NCBI RefSeq assembly: GCF_905220415.1
Contig: NC_059565.1
Location: 2,318,501 to 2,382,500 of the forward strand
From: Colias croceus
Taxonomy: Eukaryota; Arthropoda; Insecta; Lepidoptera; Pieridae
DNA: 64,000 nucleotides
Direction: 5' to 3'
The notes under the pieces were generated by a model that saw only the letters and a program-made list of their open reading frames with translations, made no database searches and was not told the origin of the DNA. The position numbers were made by a program, and so were the translations under genes. Of the stretch, positions 57,601 through 64,000 are shown piece after piece; within the stretch, counting starts at the first letter, position 1; every line of letters starts with the position of its first letter.

Positions 57601-60600
57601 CTACGAACATCCCGCGTTCGTCTGTTTCCGCCATTCTGCCGCGAACACGGCCCTTCGATACACGTTTTTTTCGTGCGCGTCAAACCGGTAGATCACACGA
57701 AGCATGGAGTCCGAAGACCACGTTCTTGCTATGACGATTATCAGTACTTCATTATTAATAATACCAAACATAAATTAACCAATCAAAATATACCAAACAA
57801 AAATTCCACGCAGTCTCGTCCTCCATGTTCGTTGCGTTCTCAAACGACCGTCCACATTGGCTGCTCTGCGCACACTACGCGCCCCTTTGTGTTCGTCGAA
57901 AAACCGACAAATTTCGGATCGCTCCGCGCGTGGCTTGTAATGCTCGTAGCATGCGCGTGTAATGCACAATTCGCGCGCGCAAGACGTCCAAACTATGAGA
58001 AATTGTTACAAAGTGTGTTACCTTTCATGATACATTGCAGCAATGTGGACGGTGAATTCTTTCATTGCATGTTACATTGCATGTTACGTTTCACCAGTCT
58101 GGACCCGGCATTACTCGCTAAACACTGTAATAATAAAACTTCTCACTTCGTTACAGTAACATAACAGTGTATGGAAATAACAAATTACTCATATTTGCAT
58201 TACTATTTTCTATCGTGGTTTCACGGACTTTTTGGAAATCGTTAATAAAGACAATATTTTTTAATTGCACTACACCACAGAATAAATAGACTACACATCA
58301 AATTGTGACCACATTTATATCCTATTCAAAAAACGAGTTTTAAACTTGTGTAGAAAGTAATTAATTCGTAAATAAATTAGTTAATGCTAACAGATTACCG
58401 CAAGACATTATGTGGACGGAGCCGCCGGTCATGTGCCAGTGGCAGGAACAGAGAAAGCTATGGACCAGCAACTATGTGAATGATTATAAATTCAATGAGG
58501 ACAAACTTACCATACAATTTAGGACTGGTGTTTTATGTGAGCATATTGAAAAGCTTATTTTCATACTTAAATTAGTCAGTATATCATAATATTATGTCAT
58601 TAATGTTGTTATTGAGATGTATATATAATATAATCTATAGATAAATAAGATTACCTGAAAGAAGAAAAAGTCCTAGTAGAAAATATGATTTTATATAGTA
58701 AGCATAATATAGTACATGTATGCACAGACAAATTTTTGAAATAAATGTAGCATGTTTTCAAAAAGAAATTCGAAATAAAACACTTTTAACGTATTTTAAA
58801 AATCTTTAATGTCTTATATTCGCATAAAATCGAACACAATAAATACAATACAAGATATCTTTTTTCTGTATTCATACATACATTTAACATAAAAAAAATG
58901 AAGATGATGTTTATAATGACTATCTTTACAATTTTTTAAGTGTAACTTCTTTATGCGCGATGAAAGTGAAATTTCAAGGTTGCGTTACGGCAATATCGTC
59001 ACGTCACGGAGTAAGGCGACGATTTTGGTATCTTTATGATACAAAGATGCCAAAATCGTATACAGATACAAAGGCAAATGGCAAGCCAAAGAAGTTTCAC
59101 TTCTGACACGTGTGCTCGTCACACACGCTCTTTCTTTCATTGTTTATTCATTTACAGGGCCAATAGGTATAGCAACATTACGGTACGGTAACATGCCGTA
59201 CCAGGGGTGGGATCTAAGACCGGATCCTAATGGGTAAATAATGTTTTCATAAGATTCATTACTTAATATTTGAAAATCATTATAACGACTAGCGACCCAA
59301 GATGCCTTTGTAAATAAATTGTTCTTAATAGATATTTAAGTATAGTAAATAGAAAGCCATATAATTATTTCTTAACGTTTATCCAATTACTTTTCTATCT
59401 ATTGGAAATTAATAAAGAATCTGTGTTCTTCTACTGTATGCTCATTTATTTACAATTCATGACTTAATACTTTTTTTACGTATAAACAAAAATATTCCTT
59501 TCCCTTCCTCGTTTTCTTTCTTGCTTTCTTTTACTTATCTTTTATTCCAGCAAGGGCGTCATCATAACCGTCACAGGCGTATCTATAACAGTCACATGGG
59601 TGTGTCTCGGAAATACTGTTAAATTAAAGTGGATAGCTAACGCGACCACTTCTGCGTTGAAGCAACACTTCAATAAGCCGTATAGCGTTAAAAAGATGAT
59701 ACAGGTATAAACTCACACACACTCAAATTGAAACTCACTCATGTTCGCATCCACTCACTGACTTACACACTCAGTCAGTACTTTTTTATGCCACGGTTTT
59801 TCATTTACAACAACTTCTTCACAATTATCATGCAATTATATTATACCTAGGTACATATTAAAAAATAATATTTCGGTTTTCAAATATTCATGCTAAGATT
59901 TTTTTGTATTTTTGTCGTAATTCAATTAATTAATAAGACAAGATTTTGGAGTGAAACTTCTTTAGGCGCATTGAAAGTAAAATTTCGAGGTCGCGTCATG
60001 GCAATACCGTCATGTCATACATATACACATGCTTTTTTTTCATAATTGAAGTAGTTTTGCCTTTTTTATACTCTTCGTGTTTTAACTATCTATCTATCTT
60101 TTTTGCGTACCTATTTATCTTAAAAAAAAACTCTAATAGATAATGCGCGAAGCTGCTTGCGACTTTTTTCCCGACTTTGACGGGCACAACCACGTGGAGG
60201 GCACTTGCCCCAAGGAATGGGTCGCCGAGAGGCATAACTATCACGCGATGGCCTTCCTCTCGAGGGCATACAACTTTCAGTGGAGTCGGTGAGTTGGAAC
60301 AAGAAATGTATGGAGTGGGTTGGTAGTAAAAAATTGTGGAGTAGGTGTTAAAAATATATTTCAGTAGAAAATATGTTTTATTTATAAGATTATCATGCTT
60401 TATTGTACAAACTAAAACAGAAACAATGCTTTAGTGGAATAGTCGAGTAATTTAAGAAAGAGTTAACATTAATTTGTAATTTAGTTTTTCAATATACAAT
60501 TAAAAATACAATAGTTGATTGAAATACTTGGTAGTTCAAAATTTATATTGAGTTTATGATTTTTTATGCATACAGTCCGTTCATTTGCAATATTTAAATT

Positions 60601-60915
60601 TTAACCCCATCATTGAGAACTGTAGGTATAAGTTACCTACATTCCATGTTGCTTTTTTGCGAGATGCCTGTTCAAAGTAATAAAGTTTCACTTCTTACGT
60701 GTGTACACTAAGTACACGCACACATTTTTTTATTATTATTTATTGCTCATTATGTTGAGTAGATTTTTTTCTTAAATAGCTGGAACGTATCAGCCGGCAG
60801 TCGGAATATCATTATGCAGTTGCGGGAAGCTGTGGATAAGAAAAGAGAGGTATTATAATTGACAAAATTATACAATATCTTACTTATTTACTAATATTAC
60901 TTTTTCACCATCATC

Positions 60916-60951
<36 letters not shown>

Positions 60952-62645
60952 TTCATCTTCATCTTCAATTTAGTATCATCCTCGGCTGTATATTTGTTTC
61001 ATACACTCATAATATTCTACTTAGAAAGTTATACTTCATTTTGAATTTTCGGGTGGTGACGTTAAAACTTCAACTGTTAGTTTAATGCATGTGCATAAAC
61101 TATTTGTTTACTAGGTCAGGCTTAACAGCTCGACTGAAATGAATAGAACTTTAGCTCGCTGATAGTGGATGGTTTTATTACTATCCAAGTTAAATAATAT
61201 TATGTGTGCACGAGAAGAATATTTAGCCGCGGGTGATGTTAATATTGATCGTGGTGGTGAAATTGATGATGATGATGAAAATGATGAAGTTAATGGTGAT
61301 GATGATGATGGTGATTACAGGGTAAATTTCAATTACTGCACGTAACACCGCAAAAAGCGTGTATACTGAAATGCAACGAGCTATCTCAAGAATTTAACAC
61401 GGATCCTTCTGTTGGTATGCAGGTAAATAATAATATTAAAAAATTAATTATAAATAAATATTAATAAATTCTTCACTACATAGTATAAAACAAAGTCACT
61501 TTCTCTGTCCCTATGTATGCTTAAATCTTTAAAACTACGCAATGGATTTTTTAATAGATAGAGTGATTCAACAGGAACGTTTTAGTATACAGGGTTATTT
61601 GTAAAACACCGGCAACCTCGCAGGACAAGATAGCTAACATCATAAGTAACAACATTTGTTCTACGACTTTTGGCATAACGCAATAAATTATTTTTAAATG
61701 ATTTTTTAAGCTTTTATTGTACTCTCCTAACATTTGTAAGTCTATGTTCTATTCATTATCGAAAGGACGACGCGACGCCCCCTTTCCCCTCCCGTTCGCT
61801 TCTTGTTTACGTAATGTTTGGAATGCGCGTAGAGTTTATAATATTCAAACGGAAAATTAAGTGAATATTTATTTTTGTATGAAAATAAAATCTAACAAAT
61901 TATCAAAAGTCGTAGAACAAATGTTATTACTTATGATGTTGGCTATCTTGTCCTGCGAGGTTGCCGGTGTTTTACAAGTAACCCTGTATAATGTATCAGT
62001 TTGTAGACAAAGCGGGCGAAGCCGCGCGTGGAAAGCCAGTTTTAGATATATTATTTAATTTTAAATTATTATTAGGTATTTACACTCAAAACACATAATA
62101 TTATAACTGTTTAGACGCTATGTTCTAAGATTTTTTTTAGAAACAAAGTCAAATAGTACGGATTTAATTAAACACGCTTTTATTAGCATTACCTGTATGT
62201 TTGTATGTAACTTGCTCCTTTAGACTCGATGTTGACCCACTTTAAACGGACAGATAGAGGTAGCGCGCACGAGCAACTATGTGTCCGCAACTATTTTGTC
62301 TCTCCCACCCATGGGCTAGTATGAAAGTGCGCGCACGTAGCGACGCAACTCTCCATACAATTGATGGGAGAGACAAAATAGTTGCGGAGACAAAGTTGCT
62401 CGTGCACGCTGTCTCTTAATTCAAACTTTGTACACTTATCAAGGATCGGTGACAATACAAATCATTTATTTATCTTATTAAAGCGTGTTTTTTTACCTCT
62501 TTTCCAGTTTTATCCAGATCTATTCACACTAAACATGTCATATGGTTCAGTGGACGCTCGACGAACAACTTTCAACATGAAGTATCGTCTGGTTGAAACT
62601 GTCTTTGAAATGCTCCAAGAGTTGAAATTGTCGAGTTATTCGTGA
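30606..62645 (+). CDS. DNAI7: Dynein axonemal intermediate chain 7 (CASC1 family), 25 exons
   Basis: Axonemal dynein-associated protein of cilia and flagella; in an insect most likely used in sperm tails or sensory cilia. Exons: 30606-30632, 30890-30905, 31847-31969, 32277-32320, 32579-32645, 32812-32915, 33720-33811, 34405-34538, 36846-36898, 37768-37905, 38667-38741, 40046-40245, 40590-40756, 41340-41479, 42439-42529, 42760-42835, 43126-43211, 57053-57209, 58394-58536, 59158-59233, 59551-59704, 60140-60288, 60780-60849, 61321-61422, 62508-62645. All phases agree, giving 873 residues. The N-terminus is Lys/Glu-rich (MAKKDKKKK; exons 4-6). Family motifs: MNKKEREAWMQARIDEW, WQQYLRCDGLPDPRVV then MNTYLHLW, GEINLRKYR, TLRYGNMPYQGWDLRPDP. 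The start of exon 15 is uncertain: 42439 keeps the frame, while the better-looking acceptor at 42428 does not. Intron 17 contains receptor copy B on the other strand. Confidence 0.88.
31331..31569 (+). mobile_element. Non-autonomous Helitron in DNAI7 intron 2
   Basis: TCCATACTAATATTATAAAT at the left, GCGGGCGAAGCTGCGGGTGG then AAAGCTAG at the right. Confidence 0.88.
32955..33056 (-). mobile_element. Helitron 5' part (truncated)
   Basis: GAGATTAGCGCGTTCAAAC to TTTATAATATTAGTATAGA; the CTAG end is missing. Confidence 0.7.
33296..33455 (+). repeat. Repeat family 3 (GGACTGCCGCGGTAAAGC)
   Basis: ACGTGTGGCACTCGAGGACT, GGTTTTTTCGTTACGGAATTT and AAGCTATGCAAT. Other copies at 41120, 44852 and 54627. 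GC-rich; class unknown. Confidence 0.75.
33928..34004 (+). repeat. tRNA-like module
   Basis: TCACGAGT at 5' pairs with ACTCGTGA at 3'; GCATCC...GGATGC can form an anticodon-like stem and GGGTTCGAGTCC is a T-arm/B-box sequence. Lies in DNAI7 intron 7. The overall shape is tRNA-like, but a functional tRNA cannot be asserted; SINE origin is likely. Confidence 0.45.
34857..35236. mobile_element. Harbinger-type MITE with TAA duplication
   Basis: TIR GGCGCGCCGCACACCAG at the left, inverse at the right, flanked by TAA at 34854-34856 and 35237-35239. The interior repeats TTGTGGCGCCACA-like words at least five times. In DNAI7 intron 8. Confidence 0.82.
35267..36574 (+). mobile_element. Internally deleted piggyBac element
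   Basis: TTAA at 35263-35266 then CCCTAGA; the right end is TCTAGGG then TTAA at 36575-36578, the piggyBac signature. Remnants of the transposase N-terminal region (VESDEENSSAREPEDHIE, IIRPSRTILRGKDKH) and of the C-terminal Cys-rich zinc-binding tail (RCTRCKKSLCGEHKLDVCHK near 36150-36210) survive in broken frames; the catalytic core is gone. Confidence 0.88.
36617..36793. mobile_element. MITE, uninterrupted relative of 3628-3972
   Basis: GGCCCGATTTCTCAATCC to GATTAAAAATCAGCCCT, with GTATTACACGA and GACAATTAGAATAC inside as in the first copy. Serves as an empty-site reference for the Helitron at 3761. Confidence 0.78.
37541..37724 (-). mobile_element. Non-autonomous Helitron in DNAI7 intron 9
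   Basis: CTAGCGGTCCGCCCCGGC at the left, TAATATTAGCATAGA at the right. Confidence 0.88.
38041..38420 (+). pseudogene. Two tandem partial copies of DNAI7 exon 10
   Basis: The copy at 38041-38130 repeats the exon 10 3' part (NTYLHLWRIN, then KCDDDELDVRCRDALP) in an open frame with the same GTAAGAAATGGTATGATAAA donor side, but no acceptor. The copy at 38332-38420 is more decayed: an in-frame TGA follows DVRC and the donor is altered. Both are surrounded by (GAT)n-rich sequence. Confidence 0.85.
39784..39999 (-). repeat. Repeat family 1 copy
   Basis: AAGTGAAACTTCTTTATCGG at the left to the cap GTGTACACTAGTACACGCAT at the right. Ends 46 bases before DNAI7 exon 12. Confidence 0.82.
40259..40391 (+). 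repeat. (TCA)n tract followed by a copy of the DNAI7 exon 12 end
   Basis: After the exon 12 donor at 40246, TCATCATCATCATCATCTTC-type sequence leads to AGAAGATTGAAGCCGGTTGA at 40361, repeating the exon 12 sequence at 40217-40236, then a second donor-like AAAG|GTGTGA. Confidence 0.8.
41120..41290 (+). repeat. Repeat family 3 copy
   Basis: GGGGACTGCCGCGGTAAAGC, GCCCGTCGGAGTGGGGAGCG, GGTTTTTTCGTTACGGAATTT. Ends 49 bases before DNAI7 exon 14. Confidence 0.78.
41505..42161. repeat. 12-bp minisatellite in DNAI7 intron 14
   Basis: About 50 tandem units of TGCTCAAGC(C/T)TCA, the reverse complement of the unit at 20168 and 22284. It reads open in several frames as HAQASCSSLMLK-like repeats, which is an artefact of a 12-base period. 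Confidence 0.92.
42846..42995 (+). repeat. Repeat family 2 (CCGAGCACACGTG cap)
   Basis: Cap GTGTGCGCCGAGCACACGTG, core AGAAGTGAAACTTCTTTAG, body CGTCGCCTTACTCCATGACG, right end AAAGAAGTTTCACTTC. Starts 10 bases after the DNAI7 exon 16 boundary. Confidence 0.82.
43244..43472 (-). mobile_element. Non-autonomous Helitron
   Basis: CTAGCTTTCCGCCCGTGGC at the left, TAATATTAGTGTAGA at the right; it abuts the foldback element that begins on the next base. Confidence 0.88.
43473..44342. mobile_element. Foldback DNA element built from ATCGTGAAATGGCCA words
   Basis: TIRs of about 85 bases starting TGTCGTGGTCATATCGTAGA. ATTTCA(C/T)GA(A/T)ATG palindromic words recur through both arms. The middle (43725-44120) is GC-rich, with CGCCGGCCGCTGCCGCGGCA twice and a short CCTAACCTAACCTAA run at 44036-44050. 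TA flanks on both sides once the Helitron at 43244-43472 is removed. Confidence 0.8.
44349..44699. mobile_element. TA-flanked MITE (ACAAGGTGTCCCA type)
   Basis: CAAGGTGTCCCACCATAGGT at the left; the right end ACAGCCTG is decayed. Contains GCGGTATATGCCGGCTGCGC, shared in inverse with 46083-46463. Confidence 0.72.
44852..45025 (+). repeat. Repeat family 3 copy
   Basis: GACGTGTGGCACTCGGGGAC, GTTATTGCATGCTATGCCTT, GGTTTTTTCGTTACGGAATTT; preceded by a decayed Helitron 3' end near 44805-44835. Confidence 0.78.
45416..45969. mobile_element. TA-flanked MITE (CAGGGTGTAATCG type)
   Basis: CAGGGTGTAATCGTTAAGTG at the left; GCACACTTAACCATTACACC at the right. The arms (about 190 bases, imperfect) include ACTCATTAGGTTAGGTACTT and its inverse. 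No ORF. Confidence 0.8.
46083..46463. mobile_element. TA-flanked MITE, inverted relative of 44349-44699
   Basis: CAGGGTGTCCCACTATCGGT at the left, CAACAGTGGGACACCCTG at the right, GTATACTAAGC/GCTTAGTATAC inside. Confidence 0.82.
46504..46562 (-). repeat. Repeat family 2 fragment
   Basis: AAAGAAGTTTTACTTCTAAC followed by ACGTGTGCTCGGCACACACC: only the cap end of the family remains. Confidence 0.7.
46644..46825 (-). mobile_element. Non-autonomous Helitron
   Basis: CTAGCTAACCGCCCGCGGC at the left, ATACTATGTAGTGA at the right. Confidence 0.88.
46885..47013 (-). pseudogene. Duplicated 3' half of the last receptor exon
   Basis: Open frame from HYLMLTKTYIMWPADGHSDF through WRRLKRSL to NDSLA and TGA (46887-46885), nearly identical to the end of receptor B and lying 130 bases past its stop. 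No acceptor or upstream TIR sequence, so it is a non-functional fragment despite the intact frame. Confidence 0.87.
47143..53188 (-). CDS. Toll-like receptor, copy B (Toll-9-like), inside DNAI7 intron 17
   Basis: Paralogue of copy A with the same seven coding exons and phases: 53188-53034, 52949-52813, 51959-51788, 50538-49189, 48938-48805, 48137-48010, 47350-47143 (stop TAA 47145-47143). About 760 residues are visible and no frame breaks were found. LRRs include LTSLYLGENFISFVDAHAF, LRHLDISGN and LQILDLDSNRISAW; then CYCYVRDMYEIAF, a membrane span (PLITLPILVFIYAF) and the TIR domain with YDVFVSY, RDFQVG and DFWRRLKRSL. Compared with A it keeps TYPH residues in the second LRR that A lacks. 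The exon with the initiator Met and signal peptide was not found in 53189-57052 or beyond. It is antisense to, and wholly within, an intron of DNAI7, so it must have its own promoter. Confidence 0.87.
47351..47600 (-). repeat. Decayed repeats of the last-exon acceptor region (receptor B)
   Basis: Complementary counterpart of 21005-21250: GCCTGGGGATAGGGGCGGGTTT at 47349 and again at 47576, with a variant GCATGGTAATAGGGGTGC at 47437. Shared with copy A, so it predates the duplication. Confidence 0.75.
48181..48379 (+). mobile_element. Non-autonomous Helitron in receptor B intron 5
   Basis: TCTATACTAATATTATAAAG at the left, GTTACAGCTAG at the right. A second 5' fragment with a GATTAGCGCG inverted repeat follows at 48383-48466. 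Confidence 0.87.
50846..51021 (-). mobile_element. Non-autonomous Helitron
   Basis: CTAGCTTTCCGCCCCCG at the left; TTTTATACTATGTA near the right end. Receptor B intron 3. Confidence 0.75.
51103..51273 (-). mobile_element. Non-autonomous Helitron
   Basis: CTAGCGGTCCGCCCCGGC at the left, TATATTATAGAGA at the right. Confidence 0.86.
51976..52134. mobile_element. MITE (AACACGCTTTA ends)
   Basis: AACACGCTTTATCAGC to TTAAAGCGTATTTTTG with GATCGGTGACAATACAA inside; a relative is at 62169-62492. Receptor B intron 2. Confidence 0.65.
53712..54058 (-). mobile_element. Two degenerate Helitron fragments
   Basis: CTAGCCATCCGCCCGCAGC starts the first (to about 53870); GGCCATTCCGCTCCTGTTGG to GGAGCTTTATAAAAGATG is a second of another body type. 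Confidence 0.65.
54203..54420 (+). repeat. Repeat family 1, best-preserved copy
   Basis: Cap GTGTGCGTGTACTAGTGTAC, core AAGAAGTGAAACTTCTTTAT, body AGATGGCGCGTAACGGAAAA, right end TAAAGAAGTTTCACTTCAAT. Confidence 0.85.
54627..54838 (+). repeat. Repeat family 3 copy
   Basis: GACGTGAGGCACTGCCTCGG, TAACGAAAACAAACC with an inverted repeat of it, and AAGCTATGCAATAGCTTTAA. A small internal duplication is present. Confidence 0.72.
54853..54930 (-). repeat. tRNA-like module
   Basis: On the minus strand GGGATCACGGGTGGCTGAGA opens the module and GTGGGTTCGAATCCCAC is a perfect T-arm/B-box hairpin. The middle is long (GTCGCGCCTCGCCTGGCAAG), as in a tRNA with a large variable arm. Possible tRNA pseudogene or SINE head. 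Confidence 0.5.
55258..55530 (+). mobile_element. Non-autonomous Helitron, AACAGCTAG subfamily
   Basis: Contains GATCTATCAACGCACAGCCC, GGGCTGAAATTTGGCATGCA and a (GATTG)n expansion; ends GCGAAGCTGCGGGCAACAGC and TAG. Confidence 0.82.
55531..56368. other. AT-rich intronic stretch, nothing recognised
   Basis: Within DNAI7 intron 17 and upstream of receptor B. It might hold the missing receptor 5' exon, but no convincing signal-peptide exon was seen. Confidence 0.35.
56369..56671. repeat. Inverted partner of the repeat at 11779-12098
   Basis: AATCATTCCGTATCGACACA, GTAGAACAGTTTTCGCGAAT, ATCGTGCGTTTTGGCGCGAA and CTGTCAAATTGACAG occur in reverse order and on the opposite strand. Confidence 0.65.
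57496..58110. mobile_element. Harbinger-type MITE with TTA duplication
   Basis: TIR TGCCGGGTCCAGACTGGTGA, inverse at the right, flanked by TTA at 57493-57495 and 58111-58113. Both arms carry ACGTAACATGCAATGTAACA. The interior is GC-rich; a short MESEDHVLAMT reading at 57704 may be a remnant of the parent ORF. DNAI7 intron 18. Confidence 0.85.
58938..59130 (-). repeat. Repeat family 2 copy
   Basis: AAGTGTAACTTCTTTATGCG to AAGAAGTTTCACTTCTGACA and the cap CACGTGTGCTCGTCACACAC; ends 27 bases before DNAI7 exon 20. Confidence 0.8.
59952..60020 (-). repeat. Repeat family 2 fragment
   Basis: AGTGAAACTTCTTTAGGCGC and GGTCGCGTCATGGCAATACC; the cap half is missing. Confidence 0.65.
60680..60730 (-). 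repeat. Repeat family 1 fragment
   Basis: AAAGTTTCACTTCTTACGTG and the cap GTGTACACTAAGTACACGCA; 50 bases before DNAI7 exon 23. Confidence 0.68.
60904..61318. repeat. (CAT)n and (GAT)n microsatellites in DNAI7 intron 23
   Basis: CATCATCATCATCATCATCA at about 60920 and GATGATGATGATGG-type sequence up to the exon 24 acceptor at 61320. Confidence 0.85.
61473..62039 (+). mobile_element. Helitron interrupted by a MITE
   Basis: 5' end TCACTACATAGTATAAAACA, 3' end AAGCGGGCGAAGCCGCGCG then CCAG. The MITE at 61590-61986 splits it at a TA. Confidence 0.82.
61590..61986. mobile_element. TA-flanked MITE (CAGGGTTATTTG type)
   Basis: CAGGGTTATTTGTAAAACAC and ACCTCGCAGGACAAGATAGC at the left, inverse at the right (arms about 80 bases). 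TA on each side. Confidence 0.83.
62169..62492. mobile_element. MITE with a second palindromic MITE inside
   Basis: AACACGCTTTTATTAGC to TTATTAAAGCGTGTTTTT. At about 62255-62416 a palindrome (GCGCACGAGCAACT, then GCAACTATTTTGTCTCTCCC, and inverse) is inserted relative to 51976-52134. Confidence 0.72.
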
Positions 62646-62666
62646 TTTTGGTACAAAATTGTTGTT

Positions 62667-62672
62667 AATAAA
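62667..62672 (+). promoter_or_regulatory. Probable DNAI7 polyadenylation signal
   Basis: AATAAA 22 bases after the DNAI7 stop codon. Confidence 0.55.
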
Positions 62673-62779
62673 TTGTAAATTTAATGTGTTTTTTATTTGT
62701 ATGTGTACTGAAAAATGATATCATCATGTGAATAAGAAATATATTGTGTAATTTGGTAATGTTAATAAAAATTAAACCG

Positions 62780-62889
62780 ATTTCGTTAATTCTTTTTTAT
62801 AATATTTCTTGAAGTATTATAAAAAAGATGGTTCTAATGGAGAGAAAACTTAAACATGTACCACGGGCGAAGCCGGGGCGGACCGCTAG
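62780..62889 (+). mobile_element. Helitron 3' part (truncated)
   Basis: AACCGATTTCGTTAATTC to CGGGCGAAGCCGGGGCGG then ACCGCTAG; the 5' TC end is missing. Confidence 0.78.
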
Positions 62890-63343
62890 TTAACAATAAA
62901 GACATTCTAACATCAGACCAAAATACTACTAACCACTAATCTTAATCTTACAAAAGTGTACAGAGTCAGTTTAGTTCAAAAAATTAAATGCCTGTATTCC
63001 TTAACTAATACAAAATTATGCTTTATACATATAGTCATTCAGTATATTGTACTAAATATATTGTTTTAATTAAATAATTCACGTCTATTATCCACAAGAC
63101 CCAATTTCTTGGCAGTTGTGCCCCATTAAAATACCTAACAATTAGGATACTTAACTTTCAGGACTTTTTATTCTATTCTAGTAACTTGTAAGTACTATTG
63201 TTCGCTAATCTCCGTCTAATGTTTCCAAAACATTCAAACCATTCTTCAACACAACAGCAATGACTTTAGAACTCCAAAGAAATTTTTAAAATCAATTTAC
63301 TCTTAATTTTCTTTAAAATATTTTTTACTAGTTCTTTTTTTCA

Positions 63344-63476
63344 ATGTCTCGTTTCGACTATGACACTATTTTTTATAGAGTTTTCTGTGCTACCATCTTG
63401 GGTATTGCTTTTACGTTTACAGTTATTTTAACTAATGTTTTCATTGATATAGATGGATTGTTATCTAAAAAAGATG
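63344..63476 (+). CDS. First exon of an unidentified membrane protein
   Basis: ATG in context TTTTCAATGT, then 44 codons (MSRFDYDTIFYRVFCATILG, IAFTFTVILTNVF, IDIDGLLSKKD) and a GATG|GTGAGT donor. Residues 13-34 form one hydrophobic span, probably a signal anchor. No family recognised; later exons lie past the right edge. Confidence 0.5.
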
Positions 63477-63575
63477 GTGAGTAAATTGTTCAAGTAATTA
63501 TCATAATGTGTGGTAGAGATAATTAGGATTCATTAATTAACATCGGCTTGTTGTTACCTGGGTCAACTGGATTAA

Positions 63576-63782
63576 TCTATACTAATATTATTTTAAAGCT
63601 GAAGAGTTTGTTTGTTTGAACGCGCTAATCTCGGGAACTACGGGTCCGATTTGAAAAATTCTTTCAGTGTTAGATAGCCCATGTATCGAGGAAGGCTTTA
63701 TAGGCTATTTTTAGGCTATATATCATCTCGCTAAGACCAACAGGAGCGGAGCATTGTAGGTAAAACCGCGGAGCACAGCTAG
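63576..63782 (+). mobile_element. Non-autonomous Helitron
   Basis: TCTATACTAATATTATTTTA at the left, CCGCGGAGCACAGCTAG at the right. In the first intron of the 63344 gene. Confidence 0.88.
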
Positions 63783-64000
63783 TAAAATATAATTTTCTAG
63801 GTAAATGTACCTTTCTAAAACAAGAATATAAATTGTTCGGGTTATTTTTAACTAATTTACTAATCTTTACCAAAGATGTCCCCATAGACACTTGTAGAAT
63901 GTAGATACAATATGTGTTATGATAATGAGGAAGAAAGAGGCAAGAAGATTAAAAAAAATAACAATACATATACATTGGGCATAGCAAAAACAAATTAATA
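63783..64000. other. Right-edge stretch, nothing recognised
   Basis: AT-rich; presumed continuation of the intron after the 63476 donor. Confidence 0.4.

Noticed and set aside
57673..58164. 163-codon ORF
   Set aside because: Lies almost wholly inside a Harbinger-type MITE with clear TIRs and runs past its end; no protein family recognised.

Overview
The window is nuclear DNA of an insect, almost certainly a moth or butterfly (Lepidoptera). Introns are AT-rich, and both strands are littered with short non-autonomous Helitrons (TC...CTAG termini, 3' hairpin built on CGGGCGAAGCCGCGGGCGG) of the type common in lepidopteran genomes. There are also R1-type and RTE-type LINEs, tRNA-derived SINEs, piggyBac and Harbinger relics, and a fatty acyl-CoA reductase gene. 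No species is named.

Layout. 1-1.24 kb: first coding exons of a fatty acyl-CoA reductase on the minus strand, running off the left edge. 1.25-15 kb: no host gene recognised; a layered field of Helitrons, MITEs, SINEs and an R1-like 3' end. 15.1-21.46 kb (+): Toll-like receptor copy A, seven coding exons ending in a complete TIR domain; the exon carrying the start and signal peptide was not found. 22.15-22.44 kb: a broken fragment of a third receptor copy. 23.0-26.37 kb: an apparently full-length RTE-clade retrotransposon with an intact 1030-residue ORF. 27.63-29.95 kb: a Harbinger element with a decayed transposase and a convergent MADF exon. 30.6-62.65 kb (+): a 25-exon gene for axonemal dynein intermediate chain 7 (DNAI7/CASC1 family), whose reconstructed frame stays open for 873 codons. 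47.14-53.19 kb (-): Toll-like receptor copy B, lying antisense inside the 13.8-kb intron 17 of DNAI7. 63.34 kb (+): the first exon of an unidentified membrane protein.

The two receptor copies share exon-intron structure, phases and parts of their introns, and are arranged tail to tail about 26 kb apart. Fragments of further copies lie just 3' of each. This is an inverted segmental duplication of an innate-immunity receptor, with one copy inside an unrelated cilium/flagellum gene. The last TIR exon of both copies is preceded by decayed repeats of its own acceptor region. DNAI7 itself shows two partial exon duplications next to ATG/CAT trinucleotide tracts.

The rest is transposon stratigraphy. 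Several nested insertions can be ordered, and the expected target sites (A|T for Helitrons, TA for mariner-like MITEs, TTAA for piggyBac, TAA/TTA for Harbinger) can be read directly. Two related repeat families sharing an AAGAAGTGAAACTTCTT core recur through the window and lie next to four DNAI7 exons.
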